Numbered from the stretch's first letter, positions 32,270 through 41,377 are shown. The stretch is DNA of 64,000 nucleotides from Lentzea alba (GCF_011067745.1 NZ_JAAMPJ010000012.1:186001-250000); one strand, 5' to 3'. Notes: generated by a model not told the origin, from the letters alone. Made by a program: numbers and translations.

Positions 32270-33331
32270 ATGCGGGCTGTCGTGGTGGGTGCCGGTGTCT
32301 ACGGCGCCGCGGTGGGAGCGGCGCTGGCTCGACGTGGCGCGGAGGTGACGGTCGTCGACGCCCGCGCGCCAGGTTCCGGGACGTCCGGGACGACGTTCTC
32401 GTGGGTCAACTCCCGCAACAAACAGCCGCTGATCTACCACGAGCTGAACGTCGCGGGAATGGCGGCGCACCAACGATTGGCGGCCGAAGTCCCGCTCGGC
32501 GAGTGGTACCACGGTGGCGGTGGCATCGAGTGGACCTCCGACGAAGCGGCGTTGCGTGCGAAGGTCGACGCTCTGCTCGCGCTCGGCTACGAGGCCAAGT
32601 GGCTGACCCGTGCCGAGGCACTGGACCTGGAACCCGGCCTGGATCCGGACCGGGTCCCGGCCGGTGGCGCCGCGTACTTCCCCGGCGAGGCGTGGGTCGA
32701 TCCGGCGCGGTTGATCGCACACCTGCTGTCGAGCGGTGTCGACGTGGTGGCTGATGACGCGGTGGCCGGGCTGGAGTTGAACGGTGACGCGGTGCGGAGC
32801 GTGCGGCTGGAGTCCGGGCGGGTGCTGACCGCGGACGCGGTCGTGAACTGCGCGGGGCCGCGGGCGGACGAGGTCTCCGCGATGGCGGGGCTGGTGCTGC
32901 CGATGCGCAACCTGCCCTGCGTGCTCGTGTACACCTCGCCGGTCGCGGTCCCGGTGTCGAGGGTCGTGCACGCCCCGAACGTCCACCTGCGACCGGAGCC
33001 CGGCGACCGGATCCTGTTGCACTGCAGCGAAGTAGACCAGGGCGGGCAGGAGGCAGTCGACCGGTTGGTGCGCGACGCCAGGTCGTTGTACCCGGCGATG
33101 CGGGCGGCGACCGTCGAGAGCGTGCGCACGGGACAGCGGCCGATTCCCGGCGACGGGCTGCCTGTGCTCGGGCGGGTCGCCCAGGTGCGCAACTACTTCT
33201 TCGCGGTCTCGCACAGCGGCGTGACGTTGTGCTTGCACGCCGGCGAACTCGTCGCCGACGAGGTGCTCGGTGAAGATCGCGACGACGCGCTGGCGGCGTT
33301 CCGCTTCGAACGGTTCGAGGAGTCGCGATGA
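32270..33331 (+). CDS. FAD-dependent oxidoreductase (DAO family)
   Basis: This 353-aa protein of the glycine/D-amino-acid-oxidase type has the dinucleotide fold VVVGAGVYGAAVGAALARRG at the N-terminus, with acidic VVDA at the end of beta-2. It also has NSRNKQPLIYHELN in the first substrate region, NCAGPRAD mid-protein, and the C-terminal FAD-contact segment GQRPIPGDGLPVLG. The ATG at 32270 follows GGGAGGG. The substrate is an amine, amino acid or hydroxy acid. It shares an operon with an amidohydrolase (ATGA overlap) and a LacI regulator, suggesting a small catabolic pathway. Confidence 0.85.
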   Translation: MRAVVVGAGVYGAAVGAALARRGAEVTVVDARAPGSGTSGTTFSWVNSRNKQPLIYHELNVAGMAAHQRLAAEVPLGEWYHGGGGIEWTSDEAALRAKVDALLALGYEAKWLTRAEALDLEPGLDPDRVPAGGAAYFPGEAWVDPARLIAHLLSSGVDVVADDAVAGLELNGDAVRSVRLESGRVLTADAVVNCAGPRADEVSAMAGLVLPMRNLPCVLVYTSPVAVPVSRVVHAPNVHLRPEPGDRILLHCSEVDQGGQEAVDRLVRDARSLYPAMRAATVESVRTGQRPIPGDGLPVLGRVAQVRNYFFAVSHSGVTLCLHAGELVADEVLGEDRDDALAAFRFERFEESR

Positions 33332-34671
33332 CGACCGTCCTCCGCGGCTGCGACCTGGTCGACGGCCGAGGCACCGAACCGCGGCGCGGGGTGGACGTCG
33401 TGGTCGAGGGCGACACCGTCCGCGAGATCGTCGAGCCGGGGAACGGCGACTACCCATCGGCGGAAGTCGTCGACGCGGCCGGGATGCTGGTGATCCCCGG
33501 GCTGATCAACAACCACACGCACGGCACCGCGTACGGCCCGCTGTTCCCCAGCGGCCACGAACCGTTGCCGCTTCAGCAGGTGAACGCGAACCTCGACCGG
33601 CATCTGCTGGAGGGGACGACGGCAGTGCTCTGCGTTGACGGGTTCATCACCGCGGAAGCCGTTGCCAGAACCGACGAAGCGCATCCGGTCAACGTGAAGG
33701 CGGCCTCCTGCAACACACCCGCGTGCCTGGAGGCGGCGATCGTCGCGGACGGAGGCGGGCTGACCGAGGAGAACAAGGCTTTCACCGCGCGCCAGGCCGT
33801 GGCCGAAGGCGCGGTCGCGTTGGGCGAGATCGGCGCGGGGCACACGCTCGGCGGTGGCGGGGCGAGCTACCTGTACATCCCCGAGGAGATCGCGCGGCGC
33901 ACGGGCGTGCGAGTCACGGCCTGGCAGGCGAACCAGCTGAAGATCGCGGTGCTGGGCCGGCACATCACCACGTCGGCGTTCGACCGCGACGCGGTGGAGG
34001 AGGCGTTGGCGGGCGCGAACCTGACCGGAAAGCTGTCCGTCGAAGACGCTCGCGAGATCGTGTCGGGCGTGGTCCTGCCGGCGTTCGACATCGCGTTGCG
34101 CGGTCTGGCCGAAGCGGCTGAGCAGGCCCGGGAACTCGACGTCCCGGTGCTCGTGCACAACGCCGCCGCGTCGATGACGCAGGTCGCCGCGATCGCCCGG
34201 ACGGACGTGCGGCTGATCGCCGGGCACTCCAACCACCCCAGCTTCACGCCACGAGAAGCCCTGGACCACGCGGCGTGGTTGAAGGAACGGGGAGTGGTGA
34301 TCGACGTGTCCATTCTGGACACTTTCGGAGGCGGACGGCCGGACCTGGGGCCAGAACTGCTCTACGCGATGTTCGAGGCGGGGCTGGTGGACACGATCTC
34401 GACCGACTACGCGGCCGGCCACCACGACCCGATCCTGCTGGCGATCGACCGGGCCACCAAGGCGGGCGTGGTCGGCCTGCCCGCCGCGATCGCGATGGCC
34501 ACGTCCACCGTCGCCGACACGTTCCCCGGCCTCGCGCCCCGGCGCGGCCGGATCGTGCCGGGCGCGGTCGCCGACCTGGTGGTGACCGACCCGGCGGCAC
34601 TGGACGACGTCCGGACCGTCATGATCGGCGGCAGGATCGTGGTGCGGGAAGGCAGGCGGGTCACAGGATGA
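33328..34671 (+). CDS. Amidohydrolase-superfamily enzyme
   Basis: This 447-aa protein of the imidazolonepropionase/dihydroorotase-like type has N-terminal strands, then the metal-binding HxH in PGLINNHTHGTAY. Further histidines lie at VLVHNAAAS and IAGHSNHPS, and the catalytic-region aspartate is in TISTDYAAGHHDP. The C-terminal beta strands end in GGRIVVREGRRV. These enzymes hydrolyse C-N bonds in rings or amides with one or two metal ions. It overlaps the oxidoreductase (ATGA) and the regulator (ATGA). The exact substrate cannot be told. Confidence 0.85.
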   Translation: MTTVLRGCDLVDGRGTEPRRGVDVVVEGDTVREIVEPGNGDYPSAEVVDAAGMLVIPGLINNHTHGTAYGPLFPSGHEPLPLQQVNANLDRHLLEGTTAVLCVDGFITAEAVARTDEAHPVNVKAASCNTPACLEAAIVADGGGLTEENKAFTARQAVAEGAVALGEIGAGHTLGGGGASYLYIPEEIARRTGVRVTAWQANQLKIAVLGRHITTSAFDRDAVEEALAGANLTGKLSVEDAREIVSGVVLPAFDIALRGLAEAAEQARELDVPVLVHNAAASMTQVAAIARTDVRLIAGHSNHPSFTPREALDHAAWLKERGVVIDVSILDTFGGGRPDLGPELLYAMFEAGLVDTISTDYAAGHHDPILLAIDRATKAGVVGLPAAIAMATSTVADTFPGLAPRRGRIVPGAVADLVVTDPAALDDVRTVMIGGRIVVREGRRVTG

Positions 34672-35621
34672 AGCGAGTCACGATCGGTGACGTCGCCGCA
34701 CACGCGGGGGTGTCCACCGCGACGGTTTCGCGAGTGCTCAACGGAGGTCTCGTCGCCGAGCCGACGGCCGCCAAGGTGCGGGCGGCCGCCGAGCGCCTCG
34801 GCTACAGCCCAAACGCGTTGACCAAAAGCATCTTCGCCGGCCGGTCGAGCACGATCGGCGTGGTCATCCGGGACTTGAGCAGTCCGTTCTACCTGGACCT
34901 GATCCGGGGGATCGACGAGGTGGCCGCGGCGAACGGCAGTCCGGTCATGCTGGCCAACACCTACCGCAGCGCCGACCGGGAAGCCGCCCAGGTGCGGGCG
35001 ATGGACCAGCAACGGGTGCGTGGCCTGGTGATCACCGCCGACGAGACCGCCGACGACCACGCCCGGCGGATGGCGGAGAACGGCACACCGTGCGTGCTCG
35101 TCGCGCGCACCGCCCCGGGGTTGCATTCGGTCAGTCTCGACGACGTCGCGGCCGGGCGGTTGATGGCCGCGCACCTGGCCGACTGCGGCCGGTCCCAGGT
35201 TGGTGTCGTGAGCGGAGGCACGCGGCCGACGCAGGTCAAGCGGCTGGAAGGGCTGCGGCAGGGCCTCGCCGAGCACGGTCTGCCGCAGCCCGAGGAAGTG
35301 CTGGTGGGCAACGAGGACGAGGTGGACGGCGCGGTCGGGTCGTTGCTGCGCCGCAACGACGCTGTGGTGTGCACGACCGGCCGGTTGACCGTGGCCGTTC
35401 ACCTCGCACTGACCGCACGGGGCCTCAAGATGCCCGACGACATCGGCTTCCTGACCATGGACGACTTCGCGTGGGCCGGCACGCTCGGGATCAGCGTCAT
35501 CGCCCAGCCCTCGTACGAGATGGGGCGCGCGGCCGCGGAGCTCGTCGTCTCCGAGCCCGCGGCCCCGGCCCGGATCGTCTTCCAGCCCACGCTCATCGCG
35601 CGCGGCTCGTGTGAGTGCTAG
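34668..35621 (+). CDS. LacI-family transcriptional regulator
   Basis: This 317-aa regulator starts with the LacI helix-turn-helix (VTIGDVAAHAGVSTATVSRVLN) and hinge (PTAAKVRAAAERLGYSPN). The periplasmic-binding-like sensor domain follows (STIGVVIRDLSSPFYLDLI and on). It is the third gene of the operon it probably controls. ATGA overlap couples it to the amidohydrolase. It may bind the operator at 32225-32252, but that site is not a classic LacI box. Confidence 0.9.
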   Translation: MKRVTIGDVAAHAGVSTATVSRVLNGGLVAEPTAAKVRAAAERLGYSPNALTKSIFAGRSSTIGVVIRDLSSPFYLDLIRGIDEVAAANGSPVMLANTYRSADREAAQVRAMDQQRVRGLVITADETADDHARRMAENGTPCVLVARTAPGLHSVSLDDVAAGRLMAAHLADCGRSQVGVVSGGTRPTQVKRLEGLRQGLAEHGLPQPEEVLVGNEDEVDGAVGSLLRRNDAVVCTTGRLTVAVHLALTARGLKMPDDIGFLTMDDFAWAGTLGISVIAQPSYEMGRAAAELVVSEPAAPARIVFQPTLIARGSCEC

Positions 35622-35662
35622 TCACTATTGCTTCAGTGTTGAGTGAAAGACAGTCAGAGGCA

Positions 35663-37147
35663 TTATCGCCAGTCGACGTCCGCCGCCGGTTCACGGCGCA
35701 CAGCCGCCCACACGACGATGGCGGCGTACGCGCAGAGCACGACGAGACCCGCCCACCAGGGCAGCGGGTAGTACCCGGCCGAGGGCGCGTAATGCGCGAT
35801 CACCTGCGGGTACTCCACCGTGGTCTGCTGGACGGCGAACGCGGCGGCCGGCGTGAGCCGCAACAGCCACTCGGAGACCGGGTCGGGCAGCAGCGGCAAC
35901 GTCGCGACGGCATAGGGCAGTGCGATCAACGACAGTCCAATGAGGACCGCCACCCAACCGCGCCGCACCCACACACCGAGCGCGAGAGCGAGAACGGCAC
36001 ACAGCGCCAGCACGGCGGAGACTCCGACGACCACCCGCACGGTGGTCAGCACGGGGATCGCCGGCACCGCGATGCCGTTGCCCTTCAGGATCGCCGTGCT
36101 CAGCGGGAGAACGACGCCGACGGCGACCAGTCCGGTGACGAACGTGGCCCCTCCGACGACGGCTGCACGTGCCGCGATCACCGATCGGGAGTGCTGGGCC
36201 GTGCGGGCACCGTGGCGGGCGGCGACGACGATCACGATGATCAGCGCGATCACCAGGCCGATCAGGGAGTTCTCGACGACACGTGCGCCCTGCTCGCTGA
36301 GCGGGCCGATGTCGCCGACGCCGCTGACGGTGACGACGCCGTCCTTCTCCGTCGACCCTGACGCGTGGTGGTACTTCTCCCAGTCGGTGCGGTTCATGTC
36401 GTCGCCGACCGCCTCGCTCCGCCACGCGCCGGCGGCGCCGCCCTGGACGGTGACGTGGTCGAAGACGCCGACCGCCTGGGTGAACCGGACCTGTTCGGTC
36501 GCGCCGCCGAGGCCGACTCGGTGGAGGGTGAGGTCACCGGGAGAGGTCGCGAAGAGGCCGACCTGTGCGGTGGCGGGAAGTCCGTCGAGCCGCACCGTCG
36601 CCACGGTGTGCCAGCTCTCGCCGTCGTTCGACTCGGAGCCGGTGATGGTGTCGCCGTCGCGGGTCAGGCGCAGCCAGCGAGGTGACTGGTCCGTGACGCT
36701 GCCGCCACTTCCGGCGACGTCGTGGCGGTAGTTGTGCTGGAAGCGCACTCCGTGGGCGCCGGTCATCATGAGCGCCGCGTACTGCGAGCCCTGCCGCAGA
36801 CCGTCCTTGACGATGATCCCGGCTTTCGCCCACGGCACCAGTCCCGGCACGATCTGGTCGTGGCCGGGCGGGGGATAGGTGATCGTCCCGGTCATCGCGG
36901 TGAGCCGGACCGTGATGCTGCCCTGCTCGCCCAGCTCGCGATGCCGGAACCAGAACCTGTCGCTCACGAAGGAGCCGTCATCGGCGGTGGGGACCGCCGG
37001 GCAGGGACCGTCGCACGACGAACGGTTGCCCATGGCGTACAGCAGACCCAGCGCGATGATCGTGAGGCCCGCGACCGCCAGGGCGATCAGGCGGCCGAGG
37101 CTGCGGAACGCGGTCCACTCCCGGCGGAGGTGTTCGGTGGTTGACAT
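35663..37147 (-). CDS. Polytopic membrane protein with large extracytoplasmic domain (ABC-2-permease-like)
   Basis: This 494-aa protein has TM1 at about 20-40 (LIALAVAGLTIIALGLLYAMG). An extracytoplasmic beta-rich domain spans about 45-280 (FWFRHRELGEQGSITVRL, RLTRDGDTITGSESNDGESWHTVATVRLDG), resembling DUF1349/laminin-G-like sugar-binding folds. Five or six further helices lie between 295 and 485. This shape occurs in membrane subunits of ABC-2-type exporters. No ATPase gene accompanies it here, so a transport role is uncertain. It is divergent from the two-component system. Confidence 0.6.
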   Translation of the reverse strand: MSTTEHLRREWTAFRSLGRLIALAVAGLTIIALGLLYAMGNRSSCDGPCPAVPTADDGSFVSDRFWFRHRELGEQGSITVRLTAMTGTITYPPPGHDQIVPGLVPWAKAGIIVKDGLRQGSQYAALMMTGAHGVRFQHNYRHDVAGSGGSVTDQSPRWLRLTRDGDTITGSESNDGESWHTVATVRLDGLPATAQVGLFATSPGDLTLHRVGLGGATEQVRFTQAVGVFDHVTVQGGAAGAWRSEAVGDDMNRTDWEKYHHASGSTEKDGVVTVSGVGDIGPLSEQGARVVENSLIGLVIALIIVIVVAARHGARTAQHSRSVIAARAAVVGGATFVTGLVAVGVVLPLSTAILKGNGIAVPAIPVLTTVRVVVGVSAVLALCAVLALALGVWVRRGWVAVLIGLSLIALPYAVATLPLLPDPVSEWLLRLTPAAAFAVQQTTVEYPQVIAHYAPSAGYYPLPWWAGLVVLCAYAAIVVWAAVRREPAADVDWR

Positions 37148-37232
37148 GCGTCTGTTCTAGGCAGCGGCGCACAACACGGGCCGAACCGCGGTTGTCATGC
37201 TGTTGTTAGGTCGGCCAGGGCATGCTGACAGC

Positions 37233-38381
37233 ATGGTCGGACAGCGCAGAGGAACCGTGCGGTGGCGGTTCACGATCTTGTACGCCGTCGTGTTCCTGTT
37301 GTCCGGTGCCGGGCTTCTCGTCCTGACGTTCCTGCTGTCCGGTGGCAGCGTGAGCAACGTCGCCCCGGCGGGGGATCAGGTCGGGCAGGGCGGTTCCGCC
37401 GGCGCGGAGCTGCGGGTCCGGCTGCTGGAGGAGCAGCTGAGGACCGTGCACGAGCAGCAGTCCCGGCAGTTGCTGGTCGGCTCGCTGGTGGCATTGGTCG
37501 TGATGGCGGTGATCTCGTTGGTGCTCGGCCGGGGGCTGGCCCAGCGCGTGCTGCGACCGTTGCGGCTGATCACCGGTGCCACGCGACGCATCTCCGCCGA
37601 CAGCCTGGACCAGCGGCTGGCCGTCACCGGTCCGGCCGACGAGGTGAAGGATCTCGCCGACACCATCGACGAGTTGCTCGAACGGCTGGAAGCGTCGTTC
37701 ACCGCCCAGCGCCGCTTCGTCGCCAACGCCTCCCACGAACTCCGCACGCCGCTGGCGACGATGCGGGCGTCGCTGGACGTCGCGGTCGCCAAGCCCGACC
37801 CGGCCGCCTCGACCCTTCGGCTGGCGGACCGCCTGCGGACCCAGCTGGACCGGGTCGATCACCTGCTCGACGGGTTCCTCGTGCTGGCACGGGCGCAGCA
37901 CGGCGCGCTGGCCGACGCCGCTCCCGTCGACCTCGGTGAGCTCGTCGACGCGGCGCTGCGCGAAAGGAGCGCCGACGCACAGCACAAGAACCTGACCGTG
38001 ACGGTGGATCTGCCGCCGGTGATGACGACCTGTGGCAGTCCGGCGTTGTTGGCACGACTGGTCGGCAACGTCGTCGACAACGCCGTCACGCACAACGAGG
38101 ACAACGGATGGATCAGGATCACCGGCTCGCTGCACGAGAAGGAGATGGTGCTGGTCGTCGAGACCGGTGGGCGGGTCCTCGACCAGCAGGACGTCGATCG
38201 GCTGCTGCTGCCCTTCGAACGGCTCGGCGACGACCGCACCGGCACCGCGGGACTGGGTCTGTCCATTGTGGCCTCCGTCGCCACCGCCCACGACGGCCGC
38301 GTCGCCCTTCTCGCCCGGCCCGAGGGCGGCCTGCGCGTGTCCGTGCACCTCCCCGCGGTGAGCGCACCGGTGGCGGCATGA
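37233..38381 (+). CDS. Sensor histidine kinase
   Basis: This 382-aa kinase has TM1 at about 10-32 (FTILYAVVFLLSGAGLLVLTF), a short extracytoplasmic loop and TM2 near 90-110. HAMP follows (LRPLRLITGATRRISADSLD), then the HisKA box NASHELRTPLATM. The HATPase has LVGNVVDNAVTHN, ETGGRVL in place of the usual DNGxGI, and GLGLSIVASVATAHDG. The altered G1 box (ETGG instead of DNG) is unusual but occurs in some actinobacterial kinases. The ATG at 37233 is chosen; a GTG at 37257 is possible. It overlaps the response regulator by ATGA. Confidence 0.9.
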   Translation: MVGQRRGTVRWRFTILYAVVFLLSGAGLLVLTFLLSGGSVSNVAPAGDQVGQGGSAGAELRVRLLEEQLRTVHEQQSRQLLVGSLVALVVMAVISLVLGRGLAQRVLRPLRLITGATRRISADSLDQRLAVTGPADEVKDLADTIDELLERLEASFTAQRRFVANASHELRTPLATMRASLDVAVAKPDPAASTLRLADRLRTQLDRVDHLLDGFLVLARAQHGALADAAPVDLGELVDAALRERSADAQHKNLTVTVDLPPVMTTCGSPALLARLVGNVVDNAVTHNEDNGWIRITGSLHEKEMVLVVETGGRVLDQQDVDRLLLPFERLGDDRTGTAGLGLSIVASVATAHDGRVALLARPEGGLRVSVHLPAVSAPVAA

Positions 38382-39064
38382 GGATCCTCGTCGTCGAAGA
38401 CGACCACGCCCTCGCCGAGGTCCTCACCGAAGGACTGCGGGACCAGGGCCTGGCCGTCGACCTGGCCCACGACGGACTGACCGCCGCCGCCAAGCTCGAC
38501 GTCACCGCCCACGACGTGGTCGTCCTGGACCGGGACCTGCCCGGCCTGCACGGCGACACCCTGTGCCAGATGATCACCGAACGGGTGGAACGGCCGATGG
38601 TGCTCATGCTGACCGCGGCGAGCGCCCCCGGTGACCGGGTCAGCGGCCTCACGCTGGGCGCGGACGACTACCTCGCCAAGCCGTTCCACTTCCCGGAACT
38701 GGTGCTGCGGATCCAGGCGCTGGCCCGGCGCAAACCGCACGCGCGGCCCCGCACGCTGCAGGCGGCCGGGATCGAGCTGGACCCGCTGCGGCGCACCGCG
38801 GTGCGAGACGGGCGCCCGCTCCGCCTCTCGGTGAAGGAGTTCGCCGTGCTGGAAGCACTGCTGAGGGCGAGCCCCGGCTTCCTCAGTGCCGAGGCCCTCC
38901 TCGAACAGGTGTGGGACGAGAACGCCGACCCCTTCACCAACACGGTCACCGTGACGGTGGGCCGGTTGCGGCGCAAGCTCGGTGACCCACCGGTCATCGC
39001 GACGACTCCGGGGGTCGGTTACCGCATTTCCGGTGGCACGTTCAGCGGGCCGATGCCGGGGTAG
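38378..39064 (+). CDS. OmpR/PhoB-type response regulator
   Basis: This 228-aa regulator's receiver domain has the acidic pair VVEDDH, phospho-acceptor DRDLPG, then TAAS and KPF (residues 1-120). The winged-helix DNA-binding domain has LSVKEFAVLEALLRASPG, the TVTVTVGRLRRKLG recognition region and GVGYRI. It is translated with the kinase gene. Its final codons include a GGGTAG box that may be the -10 of the small gene that follows. Confidence 0.92.
   Translation: MRILVVEDDHALAEVLTEGLRDQGLAVDLAHDGLTAAAKLDVTAHDVVVLDRDLPGLHGDTLCQMITERVERPMVLMLTAASAPGDRVSGLTLGADDYLAKPFHFPELVLRIQALARRKPHARPRTLQAAGIELDPLRRTAVRDGRPLRLSVKEFAVLEALLRASPGFLSAEALLEQVWDENADPFTNTVTVTVGRLRRKLGDPPVIATTPGVGYRISGGTFSGPMPG
39040..39064 (+). 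promoter_or_regulatory. Possible stress-sigma promoter (GTTC-N15-GGGTAG)
   Basis: GTTC at 39040-39043 and GGGTAG at 39059-39064 fit a SigB/SigF-type promoter. The -10 ends exactly 9 nt before the ATG at 39074, the same distance as at two other genes of this region. It lies inside the end of the response-regulator gene. Confidence 0.4.
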
Positions 39065-39073
39065 CCGTTCGGC

Positions 39074-39268
39074 ATGAGCGCCGAGCGGGAGAACCCCGAG
39101 CACGAGTACGACGAAGCGAGCCGAGCCTCGCTGAAGGAAGCCGGCACGGACGAGGCCGACACCGTCCCGGGGCGGAGCGGTTCCGGTTCGGTGCATCCCG
39201 AACCGAACCCGACGGGCAACGTGGGCCTCTCGGACCACTCGGTCGCCGACGACCCGGACCAGGGCTGA
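39074..39268 (+). CDS. Small acidic hydrophilic protein (unknown)
   Basis: This 64-aa protein is rich in Glu, Asp, Ser and Pro (MSAERENPEHEYDEASRAS), with no hydrophobic core, so it is probably disordered. I do not recognise a family. It sits 9 nt after a GGGTAG box and 2 nt before the MBL-fold gene. Another small acidic protein follows that gene, so two disordered proteins flank one enzyme. A stress-related role is only an inference. Confidence 0.6.
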   Translation: MSAERENPEHEYDEASRASLKEAGTDEADTVPGRSGSGSVHPEPNPTGNVGLSDHSVADDPDQG

Positions 39269-39270
39269 CC

Positions 39271-40083
39271 ATGACCGGCTCGCTGCAGTTCGTGGGCAAC
39301 GCCACCACGGTGCTCCGGCTCGGGCCGTTCACGCTGCTGACCGACCCCAACTTCCTCCACAAAGGACAGTGGACGCACATCGGTCAGGGCGTCGTGTCGC
39401 GACGGCTCACCGATCCGGCGATCGAGATCGCCGACCTGCCCGAGCTGGACGCCGTGGTGCTCTCCCACCTGCACGGCGACCACTTCGACCGGGTGGCGAG
39501 CCGGGAGCTCGCCCGCGATCTGCCCCTGTTCACCACCCCGCACGCGGCGAAACGCCTGTCCCGCCGGGGATTCCGGGAAGCCGCGCCGTTGCGGACGTGG
39601 GAGACCGTCGCGCTGTCCCGCGGCGCGGCGAAGCTGACGGTCACCTCGCTGCCGGGCGCACACGCCCTGGGGCCGTTGGGACGCCTGCTCCCTCCCGTCA
39701 TGGGCACCATGATCGAGTACCGGGAGGCGGCGGGTGTCCTGCCGTTCCGGATCTACCTGAGCGGCGACACGCTGGTGCATCCGGAGTTGCGCCGGATCCG
39801 CGACCGCTTCGACGGCATCGACCTCGCGGTCGTGCACCTCGGTGGCACCAAGGTGCTCGGCGTGCTGCTCACCATGGACGGCAAGCAGGGCGCCGACCTG
39901 ATCGAGCTGCTCGCCCCGCGCACCACCGTGCCGGTGCACTACGAGGAGTACGGGGTCATGAAGTCACCCCTGTCCGACTTCACCGCGGAGATCTCGCGGC
40001 GCCGTGCCGGGTTCGAAGTCCAGGTGGTGGCGCGCGGAGAGACCGTCGCGCTGCCGCTGACCGAAGAGAGGAGTTCGTTGTGA
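39271..40083 (+). CDS. MBL-fold metallohydrolase (UlaG-like)
   Basis: This 270-aa metallo-beta-lactamase-fold protein begins SLQFVGNATTVLRLGPFTLLTDPNF, typical for UlaG/RomA-like enzymes. The metal-binding HxHxDH is LSHLHGDHFD. Later ligands are seen in SLPGAHALG and LSGDTLV, with a final VPVHYEEYG. These hydrolases act on lactones or phosphodiesters; the substrate is unknown. The stop overlaps the GTG of the next small gene. Confidence 0.88.
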   Translation: MTGSLQFVGNATTVLRLGPFTLLTDPNFLHKGQWTHIGQGVVSRRLTDPAIEIADLPELDAVVLSHLHGDHFDRVASRELARDLPLFTTPHAAKRLSRRGFREAAPLRTWETVALSRGAAKLTVTSLPGAHALGPLGRLLPPVMGTMIEYREAAGVLPFRIYLSGDTLVHPELRRIRDRFDGIDLAVVHLGGTKVLGVLLTMDGKQGADLIELLAPRTTVPVHYEEYGVMKSPLSDFTAEISRRRAGFEVQVVARGETVALPLTEERSSL

Positions 40084-40247
40084 CCGAACCAGAACATGAC
40101 CACGTGGAACGGGGTGCGGCCGAGGAGCAGAGCGGTGCGCCGTTGACGCCCACCGAGGAAGAGGCGGCGAACCGGGCGCCGAGCGACCCCGACGGTCCGG
40201 GTGCCGGTCTGGACGGCGGCGGCCGCTTCGGCGACGACGACGGCTGA
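40080..40247 (+). CDS. Small acidic protein (unknown)
   Basis: This 55-aa acidic, low-complexity peptide (TEPEHDHVERGAAEEQSG, ending in GGRFGDDDG) starts with a GTG that overlaps the MBL-fold stop (GTGA). It has the same composition as the 64-aa protein before the enzyme. No domain is recognised. Confidence 0.55.
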   Translation: MTEPEHDHVERGAAEEQSGAPLTPTEEEAANRAPSDPDGPGAGLDGGGRFGDDDG

Positions 40248-40273
40248 TCAGCGCAGGGAAGGAGCGAGTCGTC

Positions 40274-40525
40274 ATGCCTGTTCCCGTTGACGACTTGAAA
40301 AGACTGCTCGAGTCGGATCAGTCGGATGCGACGCTGGTGCTGGTCGAGGGCAGCTACGTGGTGGCGGGCCGCGGGGAGCTCGCGACCGACGCGCTGCGCG
40401 GCGCCCTGCCCGTGGTCACGAGAGACGAGCTGCTGCACCGCGTCGGAGGACGGTCGACCACGGACCACGCCCTGGACGAGGTCGCCGCGACGCTGAACGC
40501 CGCGGTGGACAACCGAGGAGGGTGA
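40274..40525 (+). CDS. Small conserved-looking protein (unknown)
   Basis: This 83-aa mixed alpha/beta protein (PVPVDDLKRLLESDQSDATLV, then YVVAGRGELATDALRG) has a good SD (GGAAGGAG). The length and charge pattern look like a real small cytoplasmic protein, but I do not know a family. It follows the MBL operon by 26 nt and converges on the DUF2231 gene. Confidence 0.6.
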   Translation: MPVPVDDLKRLLESDQSDATLVLVEGSYVVAGRGELATDALRGALPVVTRDELLHRVGGRSTTDHALDEVAATLNAAVDNRGG

Positions 40526-40538
40526 CGACGGGCTCGTC

Positions 40539-41120
40539 TCAGCGGACTCGCTGGGTGGACCGCCGCACCTCGAACGGGATCACGTTCTCGTCCTCCGCCG
40601 GACGTTGCCAGCGGAACACACCGGCGCCCTGAGCGTAGGCGAGGTGACCCCCGAGCGCGCCACCCACGCCCATCGCCGCCAGCCCGAGCAGGCTCAGCAG
40701 CTTGCCCTCGGCGTGGGCTTCCCGCCGTCGCGCGGCGTAGGAAGCGGTGAAGCAGGCCAGCGCGGTGGTGTTGGCGAGCGCGTGCACCACGCCGACCCGC
40801 TGCTGCCGCCGTCCCAGCCGGTCGTAGTCCGCCAGTCCCAAGAGGACGGTCGGTGGCGCCGCCGCCAGCCCGATGCCGGTGAGGCGACGTGCCGCGTCCT
40901 CGTTGCCCGCTCGGGCGTCCAGCGCCGACGCGCACACCCAGGCGCCGATGGGCACGGTGATCATCAGGGGATGCAGCGGATGGCCGAGCCACGATCCGCG
41001 CAGCACCTCGCGCAGGCGCGACCGCCCCAGCAACCGCCGGGCGACCGCCGCCACCGCGAGTGCCGGCCGGTCGGCGGCACGGAGGTTCTCCACAGCTCGC
41101 AACGCGTCATGAAGGTTCAT
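40539..41120 (-). CDS. DUF2231-family membrane protein
   Basis: This 193-aa protein has the DUF2231 start GSWLGHPLHPLMITVPIGAW (residues 43-62), where conserved histidines precede the first helix. Three more membrane helices follow and a soluble tail ends in EVRRSTQRVR. The family is predicted to be a small membrane, possibly redox-linked, protein. A GGGTAA box lies 9 nt before its ATG. Confidence 0.85.
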   Translation of the reverse strand: MNLHDALRAVENLRAADRPALAVAAVARRLLGRSRLREVLRGSWLGHPLHPLMITVPIGAWVCASALDARAGNEDAARRLTGIGLAAAPPTVLLGLADYDRLGRRQQRVGVVHALANTTALACFTASYAARRREAHAEGKLLSLLGLAAMGVGGALGGHLAYAQGAGVFRWQRPAEDENVIPFEVRRSTQRVR

Positions 41121-41129
41121 GGCTGCGGG

Positions 41130-41135
41130 TTACCC
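41130..41135 (-). promoter_or_regulatory. Possible stress-sigma -10 element (GGGTAA)
   Basis: On the minus strand GGGTAA ends 9 nt before the DUF2231 ATG. The matching -35 is weak. It is reported because the same box and spacing occur before the genes at 39074 and 42275. Confidence 0.35.
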
Positions 41136-41176
41136 CACCACGGGCCGTTCACCGCTTCCGGGGCACGGCTCCTGAG

Positions 41177-41377
41177 TCACGGCTTTCGGGTCACGACCCG
41201 GAAGCTCTTCAGTTCGGAGTCGGCCGGGTCGGGCAGCTGCATCCCGGCGTTCAGGCCGCTGCGGACGTAGTCGACGACCTCCTGGGTGATCACCTCACCG
41301 GGCAGCACGGCAGGCGCACCGGGCGGGTAGGGCGTGACCATCTCGGCGCAGATCCGGCCGTCCGGAGAAGTCGCTCG
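41177..41377 (-). pseudogene. C-terminal remnant of an Orn/Lys/Arg decarboxylase
   Basis: Directly after the stop of the alpha/beta hydrolase, and in the same frame, about 66 codons encode GRICAEMVTPYPPGAPAVLP, then GEVITQEVVDYVRSGLNAGM and a final FRVVTRKP. This is the terminal segment of PLP-dependent ornithine/lysine/arginine decarboxylases (the EMVTPYPPG word is very typical). The catalytic domain is absent here, so a deletion has probably joined the hydrolase gene to the tail of a lost decarboxylase gene. It has no start of its own and is not expected to make a functional protein. Confidence 0.75.
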
